A stretch of 64,000 bases of DNA from Anisodus tanguticus (taxonomy: Eukaryota > Streptophyta > Magnoliopsida > Solanales > Solanaceae), in the NCBI GenBank assembly GCA_034509755.1, contig CM067561.1, positions 8,560,646-8,624,645 on the forward strand, read 5' to 3'. The notes beneath the pieces were generated by a model. The model worked only from the letters and a program-made list of their open reading frames with translations. It was not told the DNA's origin and did not search any database. Positions 46,673 to 57,372 of this stretch are shown here, piece by piece. The first letter of the stretch is position 1. Every line of letters begins with the position of its first letter. The position numbers and the translations under genes were made by a program.

Positions 46673-48170
46673 TTAAAAATCAGGAAGACTATTATCTGTC
46701 CCTTTTTTATAATGGATTTCAAAATCAAATGAAGCTAGTAAAGCTTGCCATCTTGCAAACATTTGTTTATAAACATCATGTTTACAATCCTTAGTGAACA
46801 TAAATTTCATCGATTGGCAATCATTCTTTATCAAAAATTTCTGGTTATATAAATCTTCTTGAAATTTTAAAACACATTTCACAATTGCTAGGATCTCCTT
46901 AGCAACTGTCGAATAATTCTTCTGGCTAGGATTCCATTTACACGAATACAATTATATTAAATACTCATGTTTATCAACTGGAGTGTATTGTTTTAGTATG
47001 CCTACATAACCAATATCTGAGGCATCTGTCTCTATTATATTGGGCCAAGTAGGATTGACTAAAGTGAGACAAGGAAGGTTATGAACCTTAACTTTAATTC
47101 TTTTGACAGCTTGAGTATGATCATCTGACCAAGGTGCATGAACCTTTTTCAGTCGTTCATATAAGATAGTTGTATCTTTTGCTAGATCGTTTATAAAAGG
47201 ACTAATATAATTTAGGCTACCCAAAAAATCTCTGAAGTTGGGTTTTGTCGGTTATAATATCTGGGAATTTTGATGCAAATTCAATACTTCTATTAATAGG
47301 AATGATTTTTCCTTTTTCAATGTTATGACCCAAAAATCTAACATTAGTTTGAAAAGGGGTCATTTTTTGTTTTGATATGACTAAACCATTTTATATGATG
47401 ATTTTCTTAAATAAATCAAGATGTTTAAAATGATTTTTCTAAATTCGTAGAAAATACTAAGATATCATCAATATAAACAATGATAAAATTGTTATAAGGC
47501 ATAAAAATATCATTCATGATATTCTGAAATTCAGAAGGAGCATTTAATCCAAATGGCATTTCATTCCATTTGAATTGTCCAATAGGGACATTAAAAGCAG
47601 TTTTGTACTTGTCTGCTTCTGCAATCTGTATTTGCCAGTATCCTGATTTTAAATCAAATTTAGAAAATATAATATCACTATTTAGTCTATCAAGTAAATC
47701 CTTTTGTTAGGAATAGGATACCTGATCCATTAAACCTTATTAAGTGGTTTATAATTGATGATGAGTCTAGGAACTCCTCTTTCTTTTTCAGCATGTTTAT
47801 TAACATAAAAGTCCGTACACGACCATGGAGACTTTGAAGGCTATATTAAACCTTTCTCTAAAAGAGAAGCAATCTCATTTTTGCACAATTCCAAGTATTT
47901 GGAATTCATTTGGCATGGCCTGGCTTTTGTAGGGATATGACCCTCATTGAAATCATCCTCGTAGGGAAGTGAAACAATATTTTTTTTCCTGTCCCAAAAA
48001 GCATTAGGATGGTCACTACAAATCTGGAGTGAAAACTGATTTTGTATGAAATCAATTTTTGATGTAACTTAGGGATTTTCAAAAGCTTGTCAATGTTGTA
48101 AATATAAATAACTTGTTTAAGAAAACTGATTTGTTGATGTTTATTAATGAACCTGTCCTTAAGTTCATTT
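46673..48170 (-). pseudogene. EPRV-L reverse transcriptase and RNase H
   Basis: The RT catalytic box reads FIIVYIDDILVFS at about 47455-47500. Fingers and thumb are scattered over several frames. RNase H at 46951-46673 is open: KNYSTVAKEILAIVKCV, LIKNDCQSMKFM, FARWQALLASFDFEIHYKKG and NSLPDF. The order and the FARWQA-type connection fit caulimovirid pol. With no integrase following, a gypsy origin is unlikely. Confidence 0.8.
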
Positions 48171-48175
48171 AAAAC

Positions 48176-48538
48176 TCATGAAAATAGTTCAGTTATAAAC
48201 TGAAATTCAATAGGTTTGTTATTGAAAGAACCTATTATACCCTTTTTATCAATTTTTGTAATGGTAAATAATAGTTTTATAAAAGGTGTTCCCAATATAA
48301 TTTGACTCGAAATATCTTTTACCAGAACAAAACTTTCAGTAATACAAGTTTTATTATTGCAAATATAAGCCTTTGGTAATTTTAATGTAATTTGTAATTT
48401 CTGTCCATTAGCAGATCTTACGCTATGAGTAGTTTTATGAAAATATTTAGAAGGAATAAGTCCTTCCTGTATACAATTCATATATGCTCCGCTATCAACA
48501 AGAGCGGTGAATTCTCTTTTGAAATTATAATCAATCAA
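48176..48538 (-). pseudogene. EPRV-L aspartic protease
   Basis: A 120-codon frame has TALVDSGAYMNCIQEGLIP (active-site DSGA intact), SANGQKLQITLKLPKAYI, SFVLVKDISSQIILGTPF and a short tail. This is a complete retropepsin fold by motif content. In the virus it would process the polyprotein. It is separated from its neighbours by stops. Confidence 0.75.
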
Positions 48539-48916
48539 AAGGCTTATTTTAATATAAAATTTTTGTGAAGTAATTAATTCTAGGGTTTGTAAAGAATTCT
48601 CTGTTTCCTAGGTAGCATCAGTGATTAATAAATCATCAATAGCCAAATTATCTTCTGGATCTATGAGATTCGTTCCTTTCCCTTTACATTAAATGTTGGA
48701 TACCCTTTTATCCAACTAGTTATTACTGCATTTCAACATTACAATTTCTTGCTTAGGATTATCAATCTCTTTCTCCAGATCCCTGGAAGTACTTTTAACA
48801 CCCAATTGTTTTTCTTTCATTTGCTTCTTTAATTCAGATATCGTATAAACGCTTGATCTTTCTATGATTTTCCTTCCCTTTGAAGGTTCTAGAATATCAT
48901 AGAGCTGATCTATAAT
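48539..48916 (-). other. EPRV-L spacer between capsid-type protein and protease
   Basis: Minus-strand translation is charged and helix-like but broken by stops (for example the complement of 48730-48890 gives KEKQLGVKSTSRDLEK). Probably a polyprotein linker. Confidence 0.4.
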
Positions 48917-50560
48917 CTACGATCTCATGCCTGGATCTTTAATCAATTTTAATAACTCCATAAGGTTATCACCTTTGAGTACATTGAGGTTTATATCCTG
49001 AAATTGAACAAATATATTATAGAATTCATCATTCTCCTCATCCTTCTTACTGGAACAAGGTTGTCCTATTTGATATGGTATACATTCATCCTTGGAAGCC
49101 ATATAATCCTCATTATCAAGAGCTTTGATTTCCTCATTTGAGGAAGAGTCTTTAGCCTCATCCAATTCAAAACCTGAATCCTCTCGCTCTGAATTAAGCA
49201 ATAGCTTACATAGGCTATTCTTCATATCATCATCAATGTTAAGGGCTTTAGTCTTCTCCTTCACTTTACAGTCTTTATAATAATAGAATGCTCTACCACA
49301 TTTCCAACATGCCTTTGGAATTTTAGACTTTATAAAATTCTTTCGAGTCTTAAACTCTTTTTTCCTTCGTGCCTTCTTCTCCAGACGTTTTCCTTTACAT
49401 TTTTGGAAATTCTCCCGATTCTTAACTCTGCGTCTATGAGACCCTTTGGCTTTAGGTATCTCCATGTCAAACTGTCCGCATAACTCATCCAACTGTTGTC
49501 TTTCATTGAGGTTCTGACTTTTGGTCTGCTAATTAAGCTTGATATCATTGCATAAGGCTAAACCTTCTTGTATACAAGTGCCTATGAGGCTTCCATAAGT
49601 ATAAATGTCATAATTGATGGTAATTCCTCCCTTTCGAAGAGCTTTTCTAACTCTTTCTGCGAAGAGGGCTGGTAATCCATCTATAAATTTGGACTTCCAA
49701 TGAACGCTATTACACTCTGGTAATTCCATTACCCTACTGAGGAATACATCCTTATACCCCTGAATGAGGTTAGGGTTTTGCACCTTAAATTCTGGAGTAA
49801 GGTCCTAATATTTTCACTATCATCCGTCCATCCTACAGTAAAATGTTTTATAATGTTTATACCTAGGGTATATACAGCATTTTGTGCAGGTTCTATCCCT
49901 GGTTCGGTTTTCATTTCCCCAATAATACTATTACATTGTTCTTGGGTTAAATAATGATCCCACCATCCTTTTAACTGACCAGTAAAACCTGATATAATCA
50001 TTTATGCAACAGTCTTTTCATTATTATTGTTAGCTTTGCAAATTGTGTTGTACATAAGCATCCTATGAACCACTGTATAAATCTGTCTCTCAGTATAACC
50101 ATCTATGGTCCATTCATAGATACTTTTACCACTATAGCTATTACTATCAACAATCTCTTGCTCCTCAAATAATAGATCCTGAGGAGTAGGTCTGGGATAA
50201 TAGTACATCCTTTGTACTGGTTTCCTTGCATATTTTTCTAGGTTATTAACCTCATCCAATACTTTATGTTTGTAATTTTCTCCAAAAAGGTCAAACTCAT
50301 AATCCCTGATTAAAGGACTAATTTTTAATTCCTTAAACTTATCATCTAGTAATTGCTCAAGTTCTGAGTATGCTCTTAACTTGAAATCTTAAAAACACAT
50401 AGTCTAGAAATCATACCTCTTAATCAGAATTTCAGATCACCGGAGATCTCAACCTTACCCTTGGCTCTGCTTCCCTTCTTCTTCCACGAATTTGTGGGAT
50501 GATTAGCCTAGGTGCCTGGGAGTTCTCAACATAATATCCTCTAAAATTCTTCTAAGGTGC
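48917..50560 (-). pseudogene. EPRV-L capsid-type protein with zinc knuckle
   Basis: From high to low coordinates: an N-terminal segment (about 50560-50400), YYYPRPTPQDLLFEEQ and SIYEWTIDGYTERQI, then SGFTGQLKGWWDHYL, LRCKTLTSFRG, YKDVFLSRVMELPECN, WKSKFIDGLPALFAERVRKA and IQEGLALCNDIKL. A basic region and the knuckle CWKCGRAFYYYKDC follow. The knuckle has Tyr where CCHC zinc fingers need His. An acidic tail closes it. This is the order expected of a caulimovirid capsid region. At least four frame breaks. Confidence 0.7.
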
Positions 50561-50739
50561 AGGTTTATAGACTAGTATGGTTCTAATTATAATCTTTCAA
50601 AGTGTTCTTTTCTCTGGTCTTATGATATTATAATTGATATCCGATTATAGACTAAGGAGAGGTTTTGCTAGACATCGACGTTTTCAAGTGAGGATTTGTA
50701 TAGATAGTTTTCGAATGCTTGTTCAGGTTACAAGAGGCT

Positions 50740-50748
50740 CCTTATATA
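50740..50748 (-). promoter_or_regulatory. Putative EPRV-U pregenomic RNA TATA box
   Basis: TATATAAGG on the minus strand, about 570 bp beyond the putative transactivator ORF and just after the tandem repeats. Position and sequence fit a caulimovirid pregenomic promoter, whose TATA box is typically of this form. Confidence 0.6.
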
Positions 50749-50780
50749 GATAACCTCGGCTGATACTACGACAAAATTTA

Positions 50781-50870
50781 TTTTCAAAAAGTCATAAAAT
50801 AAACAGTAATCACTTTTCAAAAAGTCGTAAAGTAAACAGTAATCACTTTTCCAAAAGTCTAAAGTGCTAC
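50781..50870. repeat. 33 bp direct repeats upstream of the EPRV-U TATA box
   Basis: Two full copies and one partial copy of ttttcaaaaagtc(a/g)taaa(a/g)taaac, period 33 bp (starts about 50781, 50814, 50847). A further tttttcaaaaagt occurs at about 50885. On the minus strand they lie 30-150 bp upstream of the TATA box, an enhancer position. Confidence 0.75.
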
Positions 50871-51060
50871 AGTTTGTCTGCTGCTTTTTCAAAAAGTTCT
50901 TGTCATGTTCTTCTTGATATTATCTACTGTTGTTTCCTCTGATTTATCTTCTTTTGCTTTCCAGTTGTCCTTAATTTAGTTGATCTTCTAACAGGTTCTC
51001 TTTCCTTTTGTCATGTTTTTGTAATACATGGTAGTACGTCGTAATACATGGTAATAAATT

Positions 51061-51345
51061 GGGCTGCAAGTAGTGAAAAATACAGGCTCCCTGTTCAAAG
51101 TATTCATTTTGGGCTGCAAGTAGTGAAAACTACAGGCTCCTTATTCAAAGTATTCATTTTGGGCTGCAAGTAGTAAAAACTACAGGCTCCCTGTTCAAAG
51201 TAATCATTTTGGGCTGCAAGTAGTAAAAACTACAGGTCCCCTATTCTGAGTATTTATTTTGGGCTGCAAGTAGTAAAAACTACAAGCTCCCTATTCAGTT
51301 GGGCTTCAGGTAGCAAAGCTACATGGTCCATGTCAAAGTAGTAAT
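51061..51345. repeat. 50 bp tandem repeats in the EPRV-U intergenic region
   Basis: gggctgcaagtagt units start at 51061, 51111, 51161, 51211 and 51261, exactly 50 bp apart, with a degenerate sixth at 51301. Each contains tacaggctcc and ttcaaagtattcatttt variants. The array lies between the putative transactivator ORF and the promoter. Confidence 0.95.
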
Positions 51346-51357
51346 TTTTTCAGATCC

Positions 51358-52433
51358 TTATGCAAAATGATCAGAACTTCCTTCCTTTTTTATTATATTG
51401 GTGGTAATAGTAGGTCTGGTATTTATTACAGGTCTTTTATTTTGTCCGATTGTCCTTTGATATTGTTCTACTGTTTCTTTTGCATCTCTGTATTTCATGT
51501 TTATGATTTTGTCATGCATATCTGCTAATCTCAGGGTGTCCTGTGTCATGATGTCATTGTCATAATATAAGGTGATAATGTCTTCTACTTCTCCTCCTTT
51601 TATATCTCCAATAATACATGCCTTTTTTGCTCTCAGCATGTCTTCTATTCTTGTTTTTAAGGTCAGTAATCCAAATGTTCTTTTTGCACTTAACCATTCT
51701 TGAAATTTTTCCAAAGTGCAAGGGATTTTCTTGTTCAAATTTTCATCATCTCCACTGATAGTACTGTTTTTCCCTATTTTAAATATCTGACATATCACAA
51801 TTGGTTTTCCAATTAGATCTGTGGATGCGTCAAATATCTGTATTCCATATATTCCTTTTCCGAACTATTCCATCATTAGTCTTGTGAATTCCACAATGAT
51901 GCTCGGTAGTCTGGAAATGTTACTCATGTTTTCATCCACTATTAGTTTGTCAATAAAACCATAGGTGAATAGTTTTGATACTATTTTCGAGTTTGCCTGC
52001 TCACTGCACAAGAATCTGAATACTTGCTTAGTTTAGCACTGCGTAGAATGTGAGGGTTAGTCTTGTAATCATAAAATTTATTAATTTTTTCATAAGCTTC
52101 GATGTATTCAGGTGAGTATCTCAGCTTGTCGGCCATTGATACTGTTGATGAAGAGGATGTTATTGAGGATGGTATGGTTGCTAGTTTTGATACAAATGGT
52201 CCCATGGTTTTGGTAGTAGGATTTTCCGGTTTTTTAGGCATAGTGATAGGTGATCTGGATTGGGATTCATTTTGTAAGGTTTTTACTATTATCAAGTCTT
52301 GTATGGCTTCTCTGAGTTGGTTTATAGTATTGGTGTTTTCTTGTAATCTGAATATTAGGATTTCATTGGTTTGTATAAGGGAATTTATGGCATTGGTAAT
52401 GTATTCTTCAATCTTATCACTGTTGTTCGACAT
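51358..52433 (-). pseudogene. EPRV-U ORF after pol, putative transactivator
   Basis: The ATG at 52433 overlaps the end of the RNase H frame. The first 150 codons are helix-rich (QLREAIQDLIIVKTLQNE) with a Ser/Pro linker. After a frame change the product continues LFTYGFIDKLIVDEN, GIYGIQIFDASTDLIGKPI and an open frame 51798-51358 with TLEKFQEWLSAKRTFGLL. By position it is the counterpart of caulimovirus ORF VI (translational transactivator/inclusion protein), but no diagnostic motif was confirmed. Confidence 0.45.
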
Positions 52434-54273
52434 CGTTATATCTGCTAAGAAAATCAGCTAAAACATTCTTAGTTCCAGATATATTCTTAACAATAAAGTC
52501 ATAACAACAAAAGAATGATTGCCATTTTCTCATTTTATTCAATTCTGGTAGAGGATCTATCTTGTTTGTAATAAAGGCTTTTACCTGTGTGTTTTCAGTT
52601 CTAACAACAAATTTTACTGGTAGTAAGTGATAATGAAATTTTTTTATTCTAAATTTTACTGCTAATAACTCTTTCTCATTTATATGATAATTTTTCTCAT
52701 TTGGTTTCCATGTTCCTCCTCCATGCCCGCAAATTAGTAGTTTTTATTTATCTATATCTTCTTTATCATAGGCTATGAGGACTGCTCCCCATCCTATATC
52801 ACTGGCGTCAGTAAAGAGTACCAGTTGATCTTTTTCTGTTGGTATCCTATGTTTTGGCAATGTCTTTACTTTTTCCTTGATATCTTTTAAGGCTTTAGTA
52901 TGTTCTTGTTTCCATTCAAAGGTTATGTTTTTCTTTATCGATTCTTGTAATGGTTTTCTTAAGAGTGGTAGATCTTTTATATGGTCCGAAGCATAATTTA
53001 TTACTCCTAGGAATTGTTGTACTTCTTTTTTATTTTCTAGTTTTTCTTTAATTTTTTTTATCTTTGTTACTATATGTTCTTGTAATTGTAATCCTTCGTT
53101 ATCTATAATATATCCCAAATATTCAATACTGTTTTTAAATATTTTGGATTTCTTTTCAGATAATAGTATTCCGTGTTGTTTTATAGTTACTATGAATTTT
53201 TCTAGATGTTTTATATGATCGTCTAGATTATCGCTAAATATTAATATGTCGTCGACATATACTATGCAAAATTCTGTTAACCTTCTAAATACTTGGTCCA
53301 TTCTTCTTTGGAATATCTGTGGTGCATTTTTTAATCCAAAGGGTAGTACATTCCATTCATAGTGTCCTTGGGGGACACTAAAGGCTATTAGAGATTTTGA
53401 TTCTTTTGTTAGTTTTATCTGCCAAAATCCACTTTTACAATCAAATTTACTAAACCATTTTTATTTCCTAGCCGGTTAATAAGGTTTCTTTTATATGGTA
53501 AAAAATATCCATCAAAAATTGTCTTTTTATTTAGTTCTCTATAATCGATTACCATTCTGGCTTTTCCTCTCTCTATGTTTCCTTACTAAAAAGGTTGAGC
53601 TGCTATGTGAGCTTTTAATTTCTTGTATCAATTTTAATTTTAGTAATTTTTTTAATTGGGTTTCAAATTCTTTTTGATCTGTTGGGCTATATCTAATAGG
53701 TTTGGATCTAATTATGTCATTTTCGTTTATCAGTTTGATTTCTGCATATATTTTTTCTTTTTCCCATAGCTGAACTGGATTTTCTCCAAATTTTATTTTT
53801 AGTATATTAAGATATTTTTCTTTTAATAGTTGTAGATTATTATTCCTATCAGTTTTTATAGTACATAATCTTAATGTGTGTATTGGTAATATTCTTTTTA
53901 ATACTATCCATTTATTACAAGGTGTTTGTTAGCTAAAAGTGTTACTATCTATGACTTGTGTCTTAAAGTAATCTAGGAAGTTGTTTCCTAATAACACTTG
54001 TTGTTTCATGTTGTCTAATTGATATATTATTGGTAATCTAAATATAGTTTTTCCTAATACAATTCTCATGTTTTCTGCTACGTCCAGTTCTTTCGATTGT
54101 TCGTTAAATCCTGATACTCTTGCTCTGTGTGATCTGGTTCTCTTCCACCTATGTGATTCTAGTACGTCCTTTCTTTCTAAGCATAAGTCTGCCCCGCTAT
54201 CAATAAAGATTTTTTGTTTTATCATTTTGTTAATCTTGTATTCTATATGGGCTTCTATATAGATTGCTACCAT
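52425..54273 (-). pseudogene. EPRV-U protease, reverse transcriptase and RNase H
   Basis: Protease starts at the ATG at 54273, directly after the stop of the preceding ORF. It has KIFIDSGADLCLE (DSGA intact) and QVLLGNNFLDYF. A TAA stop at 53929 precedes RT. RT motifs are PTDQKEFETQLKKLLKLKLI, KFDCKSGFWQIKLT, YEWNVLPFGLKNAP, CIVYVDDILIFSDN (YVDD intact, about 53250) and YLGYIIDNEGLQLQ. RNase H: VLFTDASDIGWGAVL, a stop at 52744, KNYHINEKELLAVKF, then RTENTQVKAF (Glu where Asp is usual) and LADFLSRY. One frameshift near 53585. Confidence 0.85.
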
Positions 54274-54633
54274 CTAGGTATTAGGATTTTGTTCAATACT
54301 CATTTCTCTCAACCTTTGTTGGATGTTTTCATCTTGTTCTAATTCTCTTACCTCTTGGCGAGTGTTTTCATTATTCATTAATATTTGTATATTTCTTCTT
54401 ATTCTAATAAGCTGCCAATTTATTTCGCTTATTCTTTCTATTATTTTCCCAAGGTTTTTTGTAACTTTGTTATGTCTATCTCTGTAATATTTGTTTCCTG
54501 TTTCGCTTGTAGTTGAAGTTATAACAAGTTTATAGAGAACATATTGTTCACATTGTATCCAGTAATTTCTTTCTTCTTGTAGTTTTGCTTTTTCCTTTTC
54601 TAGTATATTCATTTTACTCAGAAGTATTTTCAC
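54274..54633 (-). CDS. EPRV-U small coiled-coil ORF before pol
   Basis: An intact 119-codon frame is predicted mostly helical and charged (KMNILEKEKAKLQEERNYW; RISEINWQLIRIRRNIQ; RQEVRELEQDENIQQRLRE). Its start lies next to the end of the capsid-type gene and its stop TAG abuts the protease ATG (TAGATG). In caulimoviruses, short coiled-coil proteins act as virion-associated factors. Assigning that role here is inference. Confidence 0.5.
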   Translation of the reverse strand: MKILLSKMNILEKEKAKLQEERNYWIQCEQYVLYKLVITSTTSETGNKYYRDRHNKVTKNLGKIIERISEINWQLIRIRRNIQILMNNENTRQEVRELEQDENIQQRLREMSIEQNPNT

Positions 54634-54639
54634 TTTCTG

Positions 54640-55835
54640 ATTGTTGGTTAATGTAGTTAATATTCTCTAAATCTGATTCACTTTCTTCATCAGTTTGGCT
54701 GACGTAAAAGTCTTCATATTCATACCATTTATCATTGTCTTCTTTAATCTGTTGTAAACTCATTATAAATTGTGTTGTATTTATGTATTTTACTCCTTTT
54801 TTCTTTAGTTTTGGGCATTTATTAGCATATTGTCCTTTTTCATTATAGTTCCAGCATTTGCATTCTTTAGCTTTTTCTGTTTCTATGGGTTTTATATATC
54901 TTCTTTTTCTAAATTTTATTTTATATCTAAATTTTCTTCTGGTTTCAGGGGTATTTTTATATCTTTTAAATCTCTTCTTTCTGTAAGGTCTGTAATAAGG
55001 CTTATTGCTATAATTTTATTTGTTATTATAATTTTTATAATTGTTATTTTTCATATATTTCCTTGTTTGATATCTTTTATTGCTCTTTTTATATTTTTTC
55101 TCTTTTCTTTTATCATCACATCCAAATACTAATCTTCTTTCCTCGAATCCACATATTTCTCTTAATCCTAGTTTCTTATCTTTTTTAGTTTTTTGTTGCA
55201 TTCTAAATTCTTCGCATTTTCGCATTAGGTATGCCCTTAGTACTCTTATTCTTTCCCCTAATGTATTTTCTTTTGGTTCTAGTTGACTGTATTCTTTTGA
55301 TATCTCAGTATTATAAGGTGTTGGTAAGTGGTCATAATAAAGTTGTTGATATATAGGACATTCTTCTGGTAAAAATCTTGCTTCATAAAAGAACTTGCTA
55401 AAACTAATTGTATATTTTGGTAATTTATTAATCTTACAACATTTCATATTGTTTAAACTCATTATTATTTCAATTTTTCTTTCTGCAAGTACATTTTCTC
55501 TAGCTACTAACCATCTTTCTCCTAAGAATTCTCTTTTTAGTATAATATTAAATATTATCAGCATAGATTTCCAATCTGTTGCTTGACTAAGTACTTCTCC
55601 TCTTAGTTGGTATGCTATAGATTCTATCCAGTATGCTACTTTTCCAATTAACGTTCTAGATATTAATTCATACATGTATTCTAAGTTTTCTGTTTGTGTA
55701 GAGTTCATTATTGCTATGTACATTTCAAGGTTCCAATCAGTTATTCTTCTTCCTATTTCTTGTTCATCATAAACGTTATCTAGGTCTAGAAAATATTCGT
55801 TGTAATTTACTACTTGTGTCATTGATCCTACAAAC
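54640..55835 (-). pseudogene. EPRV-U capsid-type protein, C-terminal part
   Basis: Minus-strand reading after the copia-3 insertion gives a helical capsid-like core (WNLEMYIAIMNS, GKVAYWIESIAYQLRG, WKSMLIIFNIILKREFLG, FYEARFLPEECPIYQQLYY, RIRVLRAYLMRKCEEF). A very basic stretch (KEKKYKKSNKRYQTRK, KKRFKRYKN) follows, then a knuckle-like CWNYNEKGQYANKC in which the second Cys is Tyr and the His is Gln. A Glu/Ser-rich acidic tail ends at about 54640. One frame change lies near 55016. Lys-rich C-termini plus a knuckle are typical of caulimovirid coat proteins. Confidence 0.7.
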
Positions 55836-56053
55836 TGTAAGATGATATTAATCTCCCTTGAGGAGTCTTTCATTAATATCAAGGTATATATAGAGTACAA
55901 TATTCATCCCTTATACAATAGGAATCCTAAGCCTATACAAAAGAGGAATCCTAAGCCTATACAAAAGAGGAATCCTAGTCTTACCATAATTATATTTACA
56001 CAATATATGAAAATATTCTAATTATGGGTAGGGAATATATTTACACGTTTACA
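55836..56053 (-). repeat. copia-3 3' LTR
   Basis: Starts tgtaagatgat and ends cgtttaca on the plus strand. Contains two tandem copies of cctaagcctatacaaaagagg near 55926-55970. Confidence 0.95.
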
Positions 56054-56062
56054 CACCCCCTC
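56054..56062 (-). other. copia-3 polypurine tract
   Basis: Minus strand GAGGGGGTG directly before the 3' LTR, the plus-strand primer. Confidence 0.8.
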
Positions 56063-56724
56063 AGTCGGAGCGGGAGGAGGCCGGACGCTGAGACTGGCTC
56101 TGAAGTCAAGAAATAACTGTCTAGGAAGTCCTTTGGTAAATATGTTTGCATACTGATAGGATGATGGAACATGTAACACTCTGATATGGCCTAACGCAAC
56201 TTTCTCACGAACGAAGTGTAGGTCTATCTCAATATGCTTGGTTCGCTGATGTTGAACCGGATTATGAGAAAGATAGATGGCAGAGATGTTATCACAATAC
56301 ACAATAGATGCCGACGCAAAGGACACCGAAGTTCCTACCAGTAAATTTCTGAGCCAACAAATCTCAGCTCCTACATTTGCAACGCCTCTGTACTCAGCCT
56401 CGGCACTGGAGTGAGATAGGGTAGCCTGTCGCGCTGCGACTAAGAAATCAGATTATCCCCTAAGAAAACACAAAAGCCGGAGGTGGAGCGTCGCGTGTCC
56501 GGACACCCTGCCCAATCTACATCCGTATATGAAAGCAACATGTCTGGTGCAGAGGGATATAGGTGCAAACCATAATCAAGAGTGCCCTTAATGTATCGAA
56601 TGATACGCTTAAGAGCAGTGAAATGAGACTCCCTGGGGGCATGCATGAATAAGCACACCCGCCGAACAAAGATAACCTATGTCCGGCCCGGTGAATGTGA
56701 GATCGAAGTGCACCCGCAAGGCTC
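56063..56724 (-). pseudogene. copia-3 RNase H
   Basis: Minus strand: ALKRIIRYIKGTLDYGLHLY, SYTDVDWAGCPDTRRSTSGF, then after frame changes YCDNISAIYLSHNPVQHQRT, KHIEIDLHFVREKVA and YANIFTKGLPRQLF. All usual copia RNase H motifs are visible. A stop follows GDNLIS and a frameshift lies near 56440, so the C-terminal half is out of frame. Confidence 0.85.
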
Positions 56725-57372
56725 CTATACGAGTAAGATCGAGACCGGAGCACCATCCATAGCACTGAGCTTAGATTTGGAATCAACTGGAGTAGGCACC
56801 TCTTTGCAGTTCGCCATCTTAGCCCTGTACACAATCTCTTCTGCATACTTACGCTGACACAAGAACATATGATTGGCAGACCTGGTCACTGATATCCCCA
56901 AAAAGTAACTCAGCTTTCCCAAATCAGTCATTGCAAATTCGGACTTGAGCAAGGCAATAATCTCATTTTTCAATCCGTCGGAGGAGGCAGTAAGAACAAT
57001 ATTATCCACGTAAAGTAATAAGTAAGCCGTGCTACTACCTCGATGAAAAATGAAAAGTGATGTATCACTCTTGCTGCATACAAACCCAATCTGCAAGATA
57101 TACCTGGCAAAACGATCATACCACGCTCGGGGGGCCTGCTTCAGGCCATATAGTGACTTACGGAGACGACACACATAGTGAGGAACTGCTGGATGGGTGA
57201 ACCCTGGTGGCTGATGCATGTAGACTGTCTCTCTCAGATCCCCATGTAAGAATGCATTCTTCACATCAAGCTGATGGATCGACCAGTGTTTGCCCATAGC
57301 TATGCTCAAAACAGTGCGGATGGTAGCCGGTTTGACAACCGGGCTGAAGGTCTCACCACAATCAGTGCCCTC
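56725..57372 (-). pseudogene. copia-3 reverse transcriptase
   Basis: The 194-codon frame at 57309-56725 reads HQLDVKNAFLHGDLRETVYM, CRLRKSLYGLKQAPRAWYD, LLLYVDNIVLTASS and LGKLSYFLGISV. The catalytic box is YVDN rather than YVDD: the second Asp codon GAT is AAT, a single G-to-A change that should abolish polymerisation. The frame is separated from integrase by a TAG stop at 57373. Confidence 0.9.

Larger units (their letters stand above)
45060..50560 (-). mobile_element. EPRV-L: degraded endogenous pararetrovirus (Caulimoviridae)
   Basis: Minus-strand coding remnants run capsid-type domain, CCHC knuckle, aspartic protease, RT, RNase H, a C-terminal ORF and an intergenic region with a TATA box. 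There are no LTRs and no integrase, as expected for a pararetrovirus. Movement protein is not seen. The RNase H and the C-terminal ORF match polyproteins common in eudicot genomes. Many frameshifts and stops make it a fossil. It lies in the same orientation as EPRV-U but is clearly a different lineage. Confidence 0.75.

Noticed and set aside
45060..50560. EPRV-L as a Ty3/gypsy element
   Set aside because: No LTRs, primer site or integrase are visible, and RNase H is followed by an ORF typical of plant endogenous caulimovirids.
51061..51345. CRISPR-like array
   Set aside because: Strict 50 bp tandem units without unique spacers, in a plant nuclear context inside a pararetrovirus intergenic region.
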